This document shows positions 28,108 to 36,453 of a stretch of DNA of 61,688 nt, piece by piece (the stretch's first letter is position 1; each line of letters begins with the position of its first letter). Where the stretch lies: contig NZ_JBLRWZ010000013.1 of the NCBI RefSeq assembly GCF_047920995.1, positions 1-61,688 on the forward strand, read 5' to 3'. The position numbers were made by a program, and so were the translations under genes. This stretch comes from Aliidiomarina sp047920995. Its GTDB lineage: Bacteria > Pseudomonadota > Gammaproteobacteria > Enterobacterales > Alteromonadaceae. Under the pieces are notes generated by a model that was given only the letters and a program-made list of their open reading frames with translations, was not told the DNA's origin and did no database searches.

Positions 28108-28821
28108 ATGACCCCTCACATTCATGCTGAATTAGGTGATTTTGCGAAAACCGTGTTAATGCCGGGCGATCCGCTGCGAGCTCAATTTATTGCTGAGCAC
28201 TACTTAAGTAATGCCCGGGAAGTAAGTAATGTGCGCAATATTCTTGCCTACACCGGCGATTATCGTGGTGTACCGGTAAGTGTAATGGGTAGTGGTATGG
28301 GAATGCCCAGCATTGGTATCTATTCTTGGGAGCTATTCACTGAGTTTGCAGTAGAAAAGATTATTCGTATTGGATCTTGTGGCGCCTACACCAAAACCTT
28401 GCAGTTATATGATGTGCTACTTGCGCAAAGCGCTTGGAGCGAATCTACCTTCGCGCGCACGCAAAACGGCGATACCTCGGCCATTAAGCACCCCAGTAAG
28501 GAGCTTAATGAGCAGCTCATTGCCAGCGCTAAACAGCAAAACATCGCCTTGCACCAAGGCATTGTGCACTCAAGCGATGTGTTTTATCGGCAAGATTTTA
28601 TGGATTACCAACGTATTCTTAAAGAACACAATGCGATAGCTGTAGAAATGGAATCCTTTGCGCTATTTCATAATGCCGAAGTACTTGGCAAACACGCGGC
28701 TTGCCTACTTACCGTATCTGATCACTTGGTTACCAATGCAGCAGCCAGCAGCGAAGCGCGGCAAACGTCCTTTACACAAATGATGGATATTGCACTCAGC
28801 TCGCTTGTAGCAACAGATTAG
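28108..28821 (+). CDS. deoD: Purine-nucleoside phosphorylase DeoD
   Basis: This 237-residue hexameric cytosolic enzyme phosphorolyses purine (deoxy)ribonucleosides to base and (deoxy)ribose-1-phosphate. MPGDPLRAQFIA near residue 18 is the phosphate-binding motif. GSGMGMPSIGIYSWEL and RIGSCGAY follow. EMESFALF and the catalytic Asp in TVSDHLVT are present, as in E. coli DeoD (239 residues). It is not within a deoCAB cluster here. Its stop overlaps the stop of the convergent META-domain gene by 4 bases. Confidence 0.96.
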   Translation: MTPHIHAELGDFAKTVLMPGDPLRAQFIAEHYLSNAREVSNVRNILAYTGDYRGVPVSVMGSGMGMPSIGIYSWELFTEFAVEKIIRIGSCGAYTKTLQLYDVLLAQSAWSESTFARTQNGDTSAIKHPSKELNEQLIASAKQQNIALHQGIVHSSDVFYRQDFMDYQRILKEHNAIAVEMESFALFHNAEVLGKHAACLLTVSDHLVTNAAASSEARQTSFTQMMDIALSSLVATD

Positions 28822-29627
28822 CGAACCGCTTCAATAATGCCACCCGATTGCAACAGCAACTGCAATGCGCCTTGCGCATTGATATCAAATGCTGTTATCT
28901 CCGCAAAGGATTTATACACACGATCTTCAACCTGCATTTGTGTGCCGGCACAAGCCATGCGAGTGCTGGCCAGTTGGCCAAATAGTAAGTTTTCGCCGGT
29001 AAGCTCATAAGCTCCAGAGTAGCGATTACAGCCACAAGAACCATACACTGCACCCGTATCGCTAAACTCAATGGTTACCGCAACATCCGCGGGAACGGGC
29101 TCCCCTGCTACTGCCACAATCTGCCATTCCGAGCCTATCAATAAATCTTCTGGGTTACCTGCACAACCATGCAACTGCTCACCATCATGCGCTTGCAAAG
29201 TTACTGTATTTGGATAGGGCATACCGCTCATGCTATCGCGGCACAGTTTCGCTTCGGCCTGTAATGTTGCGGTAACATCTGCACTGCCTTCGGCTATCAG
29301 GGTGTAATGCGATATTGGCTGCTGCTCAGAAGCCCCAACCACATTGTGCTCGGCAACCACAAAGCGCTGCGGCTCTCGGTTTAAGCCGGCAAGATGCAAT
29401 TGTTCACGATAAAGAGTGGCATGCCAAAACGGTTCGTTACCACGCATTTTCAGCAACGCCACACCAGCATCTTCAGCACAGCACTCACTTGCAATAGCGC
29501 CAGCATCCGTAGCTGTGGATTCTGAATTTTCTGATGTTGCCGAACTGCAGGCAGTAATGGTAAACAACGCTGCTAAAGCAAGTGTTGGGCGATATAACGC
29601 GATTAACGAAAGGGGATATTTCTGCAC
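28818..29627 (-). CDS. META-domain (HslJ-like) lipoprotein
   Basis: The 269-residue protein has a lipoprotein signal peptide (lipobox ITAC, Cys near residue 27). A first domain (about 50-165) contains GNEPFWHATL, as in YbaY/MliC-linked uncharacterised lipoproteins. A C-terminal META domain has the hallmark GSCGCNRYSGAYEL, followed by STRMAC. META proteins such as HslJ are linked to stress or drug tolerance without a defined activity. The start is GTG 29627, supported by AAAGGAG 8 bases upstream. It has a convergent 4-base overlap with deoD. Confidence 0.88.
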   Translation of the reverse strand: MQKYPLSLIALYRPTLALAALFTITACSSATSENSESTATDAGAIASECCAEDAGVALLKMRGNEPFWHATLYREQLHLAGLNREPQRFVVAEHNVVGASEQQPISHYTLIAEGSADVTATLQAEAKLCRDSMSGMPYPNTVTLQAHDGEQLHGCAGNPEDLLIGSEWQIVAVAGEPVPADVAVTIEFSDTGAVYGSCGCNRYSGAYELTGENLLFGQLASTRMACAGTQMQVEDRVYKSFAEITAFDINAQGALQLLLQSGGIIEAVR

Positions 29628-29665
29628 GGTTCATTCTCCTTTGTGCTCGCGTTAATCAACCAATG

Positions 29666-29746
29666 TTAATTCGCAAGCGTTTTTGCTACGTCCAAGTAAA
29701 TTGTTCCGGCTTCTCGAACTACTTCATAGTTTAGAACATTTCGCAT
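29666..29746 (-). CDS. Possible 26-residue peptide
   Basis: A short minus-strand frame begins with ATG 29746 and ends TAA 29666. It is preceded by AAGGAT 7 bases from the ATG, a good ribosome-binding site. The peptide starts MRNVLNYEVV and ends VAKTLAN; no hydrophobic helix or known family is evident. It sits alone in the 233-bp gap between the META lipoprotein and DUF4199 genes. A real small gene is possible but unproven. Confidence 0.35.
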   Translation of the reverse strand: MRNVLNYEVVREAGTIYLDVAKTLAN

Positions 29747-29860
29747 AATAGTATCCTTAAAGCAAAGTAAAAATATGGTTAAAGCCATTGGTGCCGCATA
29801 AACTGCAGCACGCATTAACTATCCGTACTATAGTTCATAAATGCCTCGCCCTCGGTAGGG

Positions 29861-30337
29861 CTATTTGCCGCGCACAAACAACGCCACCACAGCGGCCGTA
29901 ACGATGCCCATTAAGAGCGCACCAATCGTACTTTGCACCATGTAGTTACTAAGGCTGAAGTATTCACCTGCTTCTACCGGGGTCATATTGCCAGTTTCTA
30001 CGGTATGCGTAGCTGCGTTGGTGAAAAATTGCGGGGATACCACTTTATGAATGAGCAGCTGATTTAAAGGGCTTAGTGCAGCCACAACAATGCTGATATA
30101 CACACCGGTAATAAACCCTTGCGCCCAATTCATGCTACCGCCAAAATCCGTACGCCGTTTTTCGCGCAGCGCCAACGCGTAAAGCACCACCGCAACAATA
30201 GCGAATAAGCTGGTATACAGAGGATGCTTATCAATATGCGTAGTATGTAACCCTACCAAACGTTCGATAATCATCCACGCCAACAGGCTGAGGGTGAAAA
30301 TCACGCCCCAGCGTATTTCTAGTTTGAAGTTCGCCAT
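29861..30337 (-). CDS. DUF4199 domain membrane protein
   Basis: The 158-residue protein has four predicted transmembrane helices, near residues 10-25, 42-58, 72-95 and 132-154. The second pair is joined by an extracytoplasmic stretch with NQLLIHKVVSPQFF. The pattern fits DUF4199, a family of unknown function common in Bacteroidetes and Alteromonadales. AAGGAACAACC precedes the ATG. It is transcribed in the same direction as the 5'-nucleotidase gene but after it, with a 68-base gap. Confidence 0.85.
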   Translation of the reverse strand: MANFKLEIRWGVIFTLSLLAWMIIERLVGLHTTHIDKHPLYTSLFAIVAVVLYALALREKRRTDFGGSMNWAQGFITGVYISIVVAALSPLNQLLIHKVVSPQFFTNAATHTVETGNMTPVEAGEYFSLSNYMVQSTIGALLMGIVTAAVVALFVRGK

Positions 30338-30405
30338 GGTTGTTCCTTGTTGTGAATGCGCTAGTTCATGCTATTAAAGCACTCAGCTAGCATTAGCGCC
30401 ATCAA

Positions 30406-32460
30406 TTAAGGCTGCAGCCACTCCACTACGGCATAGGGTAACGGCACAATAGCGCCTTGCAGCGGTACATAGGTATCGCGCAGAAACTCAACTACTGCCA
30501 CTGCATCAGAATTGCAGGCTAAACCCGCCACATCACATTGCAGCGCTTCATCGGCATAAATTACTCGTAATCGATTATCACTGCTGCGTTCGATACGCTC
30601 TACATGAAAGGCGGTAAGCTCGCCATGCACATAGGCTAAATCTACTCGGCCAGAACGCTCTTTCTGTGCTTCATACATTGTATTCCAGCCATCATTACCG
30701 GTGGCGTTGTAGCTATTCATTGCTACGTTATACACCCCATCTGCCTCTAACTCATGCCACTCAGGCCGTAAAATTGAACCGCGGTTTATTTCTACTCGCT
30801 GCACCTCTCCCGCTACATTTAATTCAGTTTCTACAAAGCGATAGCGCAAGTTACCACCATACGGGAACTTCCCTGCATGGGCGCCCTCTGGAAGCGTAGC
30901 TACAATGGTTTCCTGCAATAACGCAATCACTTGCGCGCCAGTGAGGGGCACGATAGAAATGAAGTTCGAGAAAGGAAGCAGCTCAAGGGTAATATCGCCC
31001 TCACGAAGTTGCCCATCAGCTATACTCTGGCGCACGCCACCGGCTCCAACCAATGCGAAATCGGCACGCATGCCCGCCACTTCGTACACCGCATCGCTCG
31101 CAGCCCAATTATATTGGCCAAGCGCCACCAATGGTGCCACTTCCGAACCATTCGGGAACTCAGGGCTAGGCTCGCGCACATGGGTAATTTGCTCTGGCAC
31201 CATTCCTAATTCGCTACCATAAGCAGCTTCCATAGTTGGCCGATAGGTAACATCAATGTGCTTACGCATTGCCGCTTCTTCAGTTGCTACGGTAATTCGT
31301 GGGTGTTCGGAAATAAAGGCCAACACCTCAGCATGGGCGCTCGCGGTTAGGCGGCTATCGCTATCGCGAGCCGAGCTGCGGTAGAAATCATCGTTACTTA
31401 GCAGGGTATTACCACCAAAACAATCGAGCACACGGCCGCTTTCGTTAAACTGCACGGTAACTTTACCGATCGCTTGTGCATATTGCCCAGCCTGCACAAC
31501 ACAGGTAGCACTTTCACCATTTGGATTCACCACCCACTGTGCATAGGTGCCTGCGTAGCCCATGCCTAAATCTGAGAAATCGCCAAGTAAAGTATGCGAA
31601 TGCCCGCCTACAATTACATCAATGCCATTTACCTGATTGGCAATATCAACGTCGATCGCGTGGCCCACGTGGGTAACCGCTACAATGCGGTTAATGCCCA
31701 TGGCGTGGAATTCGTCTACCGAGGCTTGGGCACTCGCTACCATATCGAAGAACTGCACATCTCCCGTATTGGGGGCTATGTTTGGCATATCATCAAGGGC
31801 GATTCCAAATACCGCTACCAACTCATTGCCGCTCGCCAGCGCCTGTTCAATCTGGTTCGGCAAAAACCGTTGCTTGTTATAACCATCAAAAGCAAACACT
31901 GCATAGGGCAACAAGTTGGTTTGCTCAGCTAAATCAGCATCCAAGCTAATATCTATATTCGCCGCCAGCAGTGGGAAGTTAATCATGTTCAAAAATTCAT
32001 TCAAATGCACGTTGGTAAGATCAAACTCATGATTACCAAGCGCCATGGCATCAATTCCCATGCGGCTCAAAATGTCTGCATTCATGCGCCCTTCGTTAAT
32101 TTTGAAATAGGCTGTACCTTGCCAAGCATCACCACCATGTAGAAATAGCATGGGTTGGTTTGCCGCCGCCGCTTGCTCGCGATACAGATTCGTTTTACTT
32201 AAAATACGAGGGTGGCCACCAAACTCGTTAAACACATGATGCTCGTTTGCGGTGAAACTGCCAGTTACCGCATCAAAACTAGAGTGGGTATCATTTATAT
32301 GCGCGATTTCTAGTGTGAACGCTGGTATTTCAGGCGTGTATTCAACCTGTTGCGGATCGCTACACCCTGCCAAAAAAATGGCGATCGTAGTGGCAGCAAG
32401 CACAGTGCGAGAAGCGCGCAGCTTCGTTGATAACGAATTCAAAAAGGATTGTGGGTTCAT
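30406..32460 (-). CDS. 5'-nucleotidase/UshA-like metallophosphatase lipoprotein
   Basis: The 684-residue protein has a lipoprotein signal peptide (AIFLAGCSD, Cys near residue 33). The N-terminal calcineurin-like metallophosphatase has HINDTHSSF, HGGDAWQG, ALGNHEFD, VTHVGHA and VGGHSHTLL, which supply all dimetal ligands. The C-terminal 5'-nucleotidase domain has NFISIVPLTGAQV and NSYNATGNDGWNT, with aromatic substrate-stacking residues. It probably dephosphorylates nucleotides in the periplasm so nucleosides can be taken up. ATG 32460 was chosen because the signal peptide begins there; the longer reading adds an unlikely N-terminus. It is divergent from the MFS transporter. Confidence 0.92.
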   Translation of the reverse strand: MNPQSFLNSLSTKLRASRTVLAATTIAIFLAGCSDPQQVEYTPEIPAFTLEIAHINDTHSSFDAVTGSFTANEHHVFNEFGGHPRILSKTNLYREQAAAANQPMLFLHGGDAWQGTAYFKINEGRMNADILSRMGIDAMALGNHEFDLTNVHLNEFLNMINFPLLAANIDISLDADLAEQTNLLPYAVFAFDGYNKQRFLPNQIEQALASGNELVAVFGIALDDMPNIAPNTGDVQFFDMVASAQASVDEFHAMGINRIVAVTHVGHAIDVDIANQVNGIDVIVGGHSHTLLGDFSDLGMGYAGTYAQWVVNPNGESATCVVQAGQYAQAIGKVTVQFNESGRVLDCFGGNTLLSNDDFYRSSARDSDSRLTASAHAEVLAFISEHPRITVATEEAAMRKHIDVTYRPTMEAAYGSELGMVPEQITHVREPSPEFPNGSEVAPLVALGQYNWAASDAVYEVAGMRADFALVGAGGVRQSIADGQLREGDITLELLPFSNFISIVPLTGAQVIALLQETIVATLPEGAHAGKFPYGGNLRYRFVETELNVAGEVQRVEINRGSILRPEWHELEADGVYNVAMNSYNATGNDGWNTMYEAQKERSGRVDLAYVHGELTAFHVERIERSSDNRLRVIYADEALQCDVAGLACNSDAVAVVEFLRDTYVPLQGAIVPLPYAVVEWLQP

Positions 32461-32615
32461 AAATATCTCGTATTGCAAGGATAGCGAAAGTGTAGCGAAT
32501 AATAACGCATAAATCATTTATGCGCGGCGTGCAACGCCGCTAAGTTGCGAAGCATAGATTGTTGCTAAACAATAAGGCAAAATAACTACCAAGAAAATAA
32601 CAACAAGAGATCATC

Positions 32616-33983
32616 ATGCCGCAACATACTCCTGCGCCTCTCGCTGCAAGCAAACCAGCCGAATTGCCGCCGCCATCGCCTATTCATCGTTGGCTGATTT
32701 TGCTCTTCGTAAGCCTTGCCATGTTTGGCAATTATTATGTTTACGATTCCATGTGGCCGGTAATTGATTTAATGCGTTCGCAGCTCGATTTTAGTTACGA
32801 GCAAATTGGTTACCTTTCGTCTGTGTACAATGCTGCCGCAATTATGGTGTTGCTGGTAGGCGGCTACATCATTGATCGCTGGGGTACCAAAAAAGCCATC
32901 ACCGTATTTGCACTTATTTGCCTCTTTGCGGCGTTTCTTACCGCAGTTTCCAGCCGATACGAAGTAATTCTCGCCGGCCGTTTCTTGTTAGGTATTGGTG
33001 CTGAACCGCTGATTGTTGCCGCCATAACGGTGTTATCAAAATGGTTTAAAGGCAAAGAGCTCAGTTTTGCATTTGGCGTAAACTTATCCATTTCACGGCT
33101 TGGTTCTGCATCCGCAGATTGGTCTACATCATTTGCGAGCCCACTGTACGCAAACTGGCAAGATCCGCTCTGGTTGGCCACTGCAGTAGCCGGGATTTCC
33201 GTAACCGCAGCTATTTTATATTGGATTATGGAGCGCCGAGCCGAAGGCCGCTTTCAAATTGGCAATGCGCAAGCTGCGGAGCAGATCGATTTTCGCAGCC
33301 TGTATAAATTTAGTGCTTCATATTGGTACATCGTGGCACTTTGTGTGGTGTTCTACGCGGCAATTTTCCCATTCCGCACCTTTGCTATCGATTACTTTCA
33401 ACAAGCGCATGGCATTACTCGCGAGGCAGCAGGCCTATTAAGTAGCTTATTGCCAGTAGCGGCAATTATTCTTACGCCGTTATTCGGGTTGTGGGTAGAT
33501 AAAGTGGGCCGCCGCTCGCTATTTATGGCCGCAGGAACCTTGGTAATGGTGCCGCTGTTCTTAGCAGTAACCTATTTGCCGGCCGGGCCAGATATCAATT
33601 TAGTGATTCCATTCATTGGCAGCGCGCCGGTGCCACTTACCCTGTTCGTGGTGATATTTCTGCTCGGTGCGGTGTTCTCTCTCATTCCAGCAGTAATGTG
33701 GCCATCGGTAGCTTATATCGTGGAAGAACGCCGATTAGGCTCTGCGTTCGCGCTCATGACCCTATGCCAACAATTAGGGTGGATGGTGGTGCCACCTATT
33801 GTTGGGTTACTGAACGATATAAACAATGCTGGGCCAGAAAACACTGCGGGTTACGCGCCCAGCATGTGGTTTTATACCGGATTAGCAACTACCGGCTTAT
33901 TTTTTGCCTTCAAGCTGTGGCGCAATGAAACTGGGCCAAACGCCCACGGGTTAGAGCGAATTACTACTAAAACTGGTGTGTAG
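32616..33983 (+). CDS. MFS transporter (MFSD1-like branch)
   Basis: The 455-residue inner-membrane protein has about 12 predicted transmembrane helices. The MFS loop 2-3 signature GGYIIDRWGTKKA lies near residue 81 and its second copy, GLWVDKVGRRS, near 290. RFLLGIGAEPLIVAAITVL resembles the eukaryotic MFSD1 and related bacterial branch. The substrate is not clear from sequence; MFSD1 exports dipeptides, but extending that here is inference. AAGAG precedes the ATG. It is divergent from the 5'-nucleotidase gene. Confidence 0.88.
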   Translation: MPQHTPAPLAASKPAELPPPSPIHRWLILLFVSLAMFGNYYVYDSMWPVIDLMRSQLDFSYEQIGYLSSVYNAAAIMVLLVGGYIIDRWGTKKAITVFALICLFAAFLTAVSSRYEVILAGRFLLGIGAEPLIVAAITVLSKWFKGKELSFAFGVNLSISRLGSASADWSTSFASPLYANWQDPLWLATAVAGISVTAAILYWIMERRAEGRFQIGNAQAAEQIDFRSLYKFSASYWYIVALCVVFYAAIFPFRTFAIDYFQQAHGITREAAGLLSSLLPVAAIILTPLFGLWVDKVGRRSLFMAAGTLVMVPLFLAVTYLPAGPDINLVIPFIGSAPVPLTLFVVIFLLGAVFSLIPAVMWPSVAYIVEERRLGSAFALMTLCQQLGWMVVPPIVGLLNDINNAGPENTAGYAPSMWFYTGLATTGLFFAFKLWRNETGPNAHGLERITTKTGV

Positions 33984-34012
33984 CCTAATTCACATACCTG
34001 CATCTAAATGTT

Positions 34013-34042
34013 ATTGATAACAGTTCTCATTTGTGTTTTAAT
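34013..34042 (+). promoter_or_regulatory. bfd promoter with overlapping Fur box
   Basis: The -35 box TTGATA (34014-34019) and -10 box TTTAAT (34037-34042) are 17 bases apart and 32 bases before the bfd ATG. The segment 34013-34032 (ATTGATAACAGTTCTCATTT) closely fits a Fur box and covers the -35 box. Iron-loaded Fur would therefore repress bfd, as is known for bfd in E. coli. Direct binding is inferred. Confidence 0.7.
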
Positions 34043-34074
34043 AAGAACCTACTCAATAGCGTTTCGGGTGATTT

Positions 34075-34281
34075 ATGTACGTGTGTTTATGCAAAAGCGT
34101 TACCGACAAGCAAATTTCGCAAGCTGTTGCGGATGGTGCAAGTTCTGTGCGTGATTTGCGCCAGCAATTTGGCCTTGGTAGCCAATGTGGTAAATGCACT
34201 TGCTGCGCTCGTGATGTACTAAACGAAGCACTCCACCAGCAAGCACAGCCCGCTGGGTTGGGCTATTTTACACCTGCCTAA
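34075..34281 (+). CDS. bfd: Bacterioferritin-associated ferredoxin
   Basis: This 68-residue [2Fe-2S] protein gives electrons to bacterioferritin haem so that stored Fe(III) is released. The cluster ligands are visible as CLC at residues 4-6 and CGKCTC near 38, the Bfd-type CxC-x(31-32)-CxxC arrangement. Its C-terminus is Pro/Gly-rich. It lies 48 bases before two bacterioferritin genes. A Fur box overlaps its promoter, so it should be made under iron starvation. Confidence 0.95.
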   Translation: MYVCLCKSVTDKQISQAVADGASSVRDLRQQFGLGSQCGKCTCCARDVLNEALHQQAQPAGLGYFTPA

Positions 34282-34329
34282 ATATCATCTAATCTAAAAG
34301 CTCCGAAGTAATCCCAAAGGAGCTCAACC

Positions 34330-34794
34330 ATGCGTGGCAACGTAACGGTACTTACTGCATTAAATAAAGTGTTAACGCGCAAGCTCACTGCCGTAAACCA
34401 ATTCTTTTTGCATGCACGAATGTATAAGAACTGGGGCTTTGAACAGCTCAACCAGCACATTTATAAAGCATCTATAGCGGAAATGAAGTACGCCGATGAA
34501 GTAATCGAACGCATACTATTACTCGATGGCTTACCGAACCTGCAAGAACTTGGGAAACTGTATATCGGCGAAACGCCGCACGAAATGCTCAAGCTTGATG
34601 ATAAGTTGATTAGTGAAGATATCCGCCATATCCGCGATGCCATCAGTGTGTGTGAAGAACAGCACGATTTTGTGAGCCGGAAAATGCTCAGCGAGATTCT
34701 TGCTAAACAAGAAGACCATCAAGATTGGTTAGATACCCAATGCAGCATTATCGATACCATTGGTGAAGAAAACTACTTGCAGCAACAACTTTAG
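34330..34794 (+). CDS. bfr: Bacterioferritin subunit, haem-ligand type, lacking the ferroxidase site
   Basis: The 154-residue subunit aligns without gaps to E. coli Bfr over the first 130 residues. Met52, the axial haem ligand, is kept, and so are Glu51 and His130. Ferroxidase ligands are lost: residue 18 is Lys instead of Glu, 54 is Tyr instead of His, 94 is Ile instead of Glu, and 127 is Gln instead of Glu. It should therefore bind haem at dimer interfaces but not oxidise iron itself. Its partner is the next gene, which shows the opposite pattern. AAAGGAG precedes the ATG. Confidence 0.93.
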   Translation: MRGNVTVLTALNKVLTRKLTAVNQFFLHARMYKNWGFEQLNQHIYKASIAEMKYADEVIERILLLDGLPNLQELGKLYIGETPHEMLKLDDKLISEDIRHIRDAISVCEEQHDFVSRKMLSEILAKQEDHQDWLDTQCSIIDTIGEENYLQQQL

Positions 34795-34803
34795 GAGGCT
34801 GAT

Positions 34804-35262
34804 ATGAGTGAAGTAATCAAAGCGCTGAACGGGTTGTTGTCGTGGGAATTAACCTCGATTGATCAATATACATCGCATTCTGAGCAATACGCCGATTGGG
34901 GCTTCCAAAAACTGTACCAGCGCATAAACCACGAAGCTGAAGATGAACGTGGCCATGCGAAATTGCTGATTGAGCGAATTCTGGTTCTCGGTGGCCGGCC
35001 AAATTTGGAAAGCCGGCACGCACTGCCTGATGCCGATACCGTGCCCGAAATGCTGGCCGCCGATCTGCAGCTGGAGCGCGAAAACGCAACGGCATTGCGC
35101 AAAGCTATTCAGTTATGTGAGCAGCAACGTGATTTTGTGAGCCGCAATATTCTGGTGGGTATTTTACAAGATACGGAAGAAGACCACGCCTACTGGCTTG
35201 AGCAACAGCTTGGCCTTATTCATCGGCTTAGCTTAGAGCGTTACCTGCAGGCAATGATGTAA
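34804..35262 (+). CDS. bfr: Bacterioferritin subunit, ferroxidase type, lacking the haem Met
   Basis: The 152-residue subunit keeps the di-iron ligands: Glu15, Glu48, His51, Glu91, Glu125 and His128 (equivalent to 18, 51, 54, 94, 127 and 130 of E. coli Bfr). The haem-ligand Met is replaced by Arg49. It starts 9 bases after the previous stop with AGGAGG, so the two are co-translated. Together they should form a mixed 24-mer, with catalysis in one subunit and haem in the other, as described for two-subunit bacterioferritins in other proteobacteria. Confidence 0.93.
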   Translation: MSEVIKALNGLLSWELTSIDQYTSHSEQYADWGFQKLYQRINHEAEDERGHAKLLIERILVLGGRPNLESRHALPDADTVPEMLAADLQLERENATALRKAIQLCEQQRDFVSRNILVGILQDTEEDHAYWLEQQLGLIHRLSLERYLQAMM

Positions 35263-35269
35263 TACTTAC

Positions 35270-35293
35270 TTGCCTATTAGCAGGCAATTTTAT
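35270..35293 (+). terminator. Terminator of the bfd-bfr cluster
   Basis: TTGCCT (35270-35275) pairs with AGGCAA (35282-35287) across a 6-base loop and is followed by TTTTAT. It lies 7 bases after the second bfr stop. It overlaps the last codons of the convergent oxygenase gene, so the hairpin is partly coding on the other strand. Confidence 0.65.
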
Positions 35294-36269
35294 GTGCGCA
35301 CGCAACATCTGGGTGCGAGCGCACGCGGCCTTTTAATACATTTTCTCCCACCTGATAGAACAGCGGATTATTCGCATCGCTAGTAGGCCCAAGTGCCTGC
35401 GCTTTTAGCTGCGGTGGCAAGTTTAACAGCGGAACTTCGCTCGCCAAGGCCGCCGCCATAAAGAATGCCACTGAGTAACGATCGGTACCTGCTTGCGGGC
35501 TTACTACACGATGTTCGGTAGCGCGCAGATAACCATCCGATGCTAACTCAAGCAACTCACCAATATTCACTACAAAGGCACCTGCAATAGGCGGTACATC
35601 TAGCCATTGCTGATCTTTGTATACTTGCAAACCAGAATGTTGATCTGGGCTTACAATCGTAAGGTACCCTGGATCTTTATGTGCACCTACACCTTGGCGG
35701 CTATTTCCCATTACACCTGGATAGCGAATTAACTTCATGTGGGTATAGGGCTCTTGCAGGGTTTCACCAAACACATCCGCGGGTTGCTGCATTACTTCAG
35801 CAAAGGCACTCAGTAGTACTGTACTCAATTGAGCTAGCTGTTCTTGATAGCTTAGCAATCCCATACGCAATTCTGGCAACGTTACGGGCCATTGATTCGG
35901 CCCCCATAAATGCCACCATTTTGGTTCATTATTAGCCACCATAACGGCAGGTTCTTCGCGCATGATATCAAACTGTTCACGCATATCATGCTTACCCGCA
36001 GTAAGCTCACTACCGAGCTTGGTATAACCGCGAAAGTGCGGCGAGTTCAACATTGCTACCGTTTCTTTTTGGGCTTGCGGCAGGGCAAAGAATTGCTTAC
36101 TTAAGCGCAATACACGCTGTTGTTCAGTATCTAAACCGTGCCCTTTAATGTAAAAAAAGCCAACCGTGCGTGCTGCATCCGCAAGGGTGCGCAAAAATTC
36201 CTGCCGCGCATCTCCGCCGGCAAACAATAGCTGCATATCAAGAACTGGAAGTACTGGGCTGCTTTGCAT
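35277..36269 (-). CDS. 2-oxoglutarate/Fe(II) oxygenase, isopenicillin N synthase family
   Basis: The protein of about 330 residues has an N-terminal DIOX_N domain with ARTVGFFYIKGHG near residue 35. The C-terminal double-stranded beta-helix domain has iron ligands in GAHKDPGYLTI (His and Asp) and ATEHRVV (His). RYSVAFF carries the Arg that binds the 2-oxoglutarate carboxylate (RxS motif). Bacterial relatives are mostly uncharacterised, and the substrate cannot be read from sequence. ATG 36269 (MQSSPVLPVLD) fits the family N-terminus; upstream frame extension is unlikely coding. It is convergent with the bfr genes and divergent from the TPR-GGDEF gene. Confidence 0.87.
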   Translation of the reverse strand: MQSSPVLPVLDMQLLFAGGDARQEFLRTLADAARTVGFFYIKGHGLDTEQQRVLRLSKQFFALPQAQKETVAMLNSPHFRGYTKLGSELTAGKHDMREQFDIMREEPAVMVANNEPKWWHLWGPNQWPVTLPELRMGLLSYQEQLAQLSTVLLSAFAEVMQQPADVFGETLQEPYTHMKLIRYPGVMGNSRQGVGAHKDPGYLTIVSPDQHSGLQVYKDQQWLDVPPIAGAFVVNIGELLELASDGYLRATEHRVVSPQAGTDRYSVAFFMAAALASEVPLLNLPPQLKAQALGPTSDANNPLFYQVGENVLKGRVRSHPDVACAHKIAC

Positions 36270-36453
36270 GAAAACTAAACACTCTTCATAAATAGAAAAC
36301 TGAGTATAGAGTGTTGCAGCGCGCTCTCTAAAAACCGAATTGATATTTGATATGTAGAATTTGCATATACCCCTCATTGAGCCTACATAAATGGTGATTT
36401 TTAAAGCGAGGGTGCTATAGTAAAAAAATAAGTACAAATAGAAAGGGATCTCT

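Noticed and set aside
30406..32517. The 703-residue form of the 5'-nucleotidase
   Set aside because: The extra 19 residues precede a standard lipoprotein signal peptide; ATG 32460 gives the correct N-terminus.
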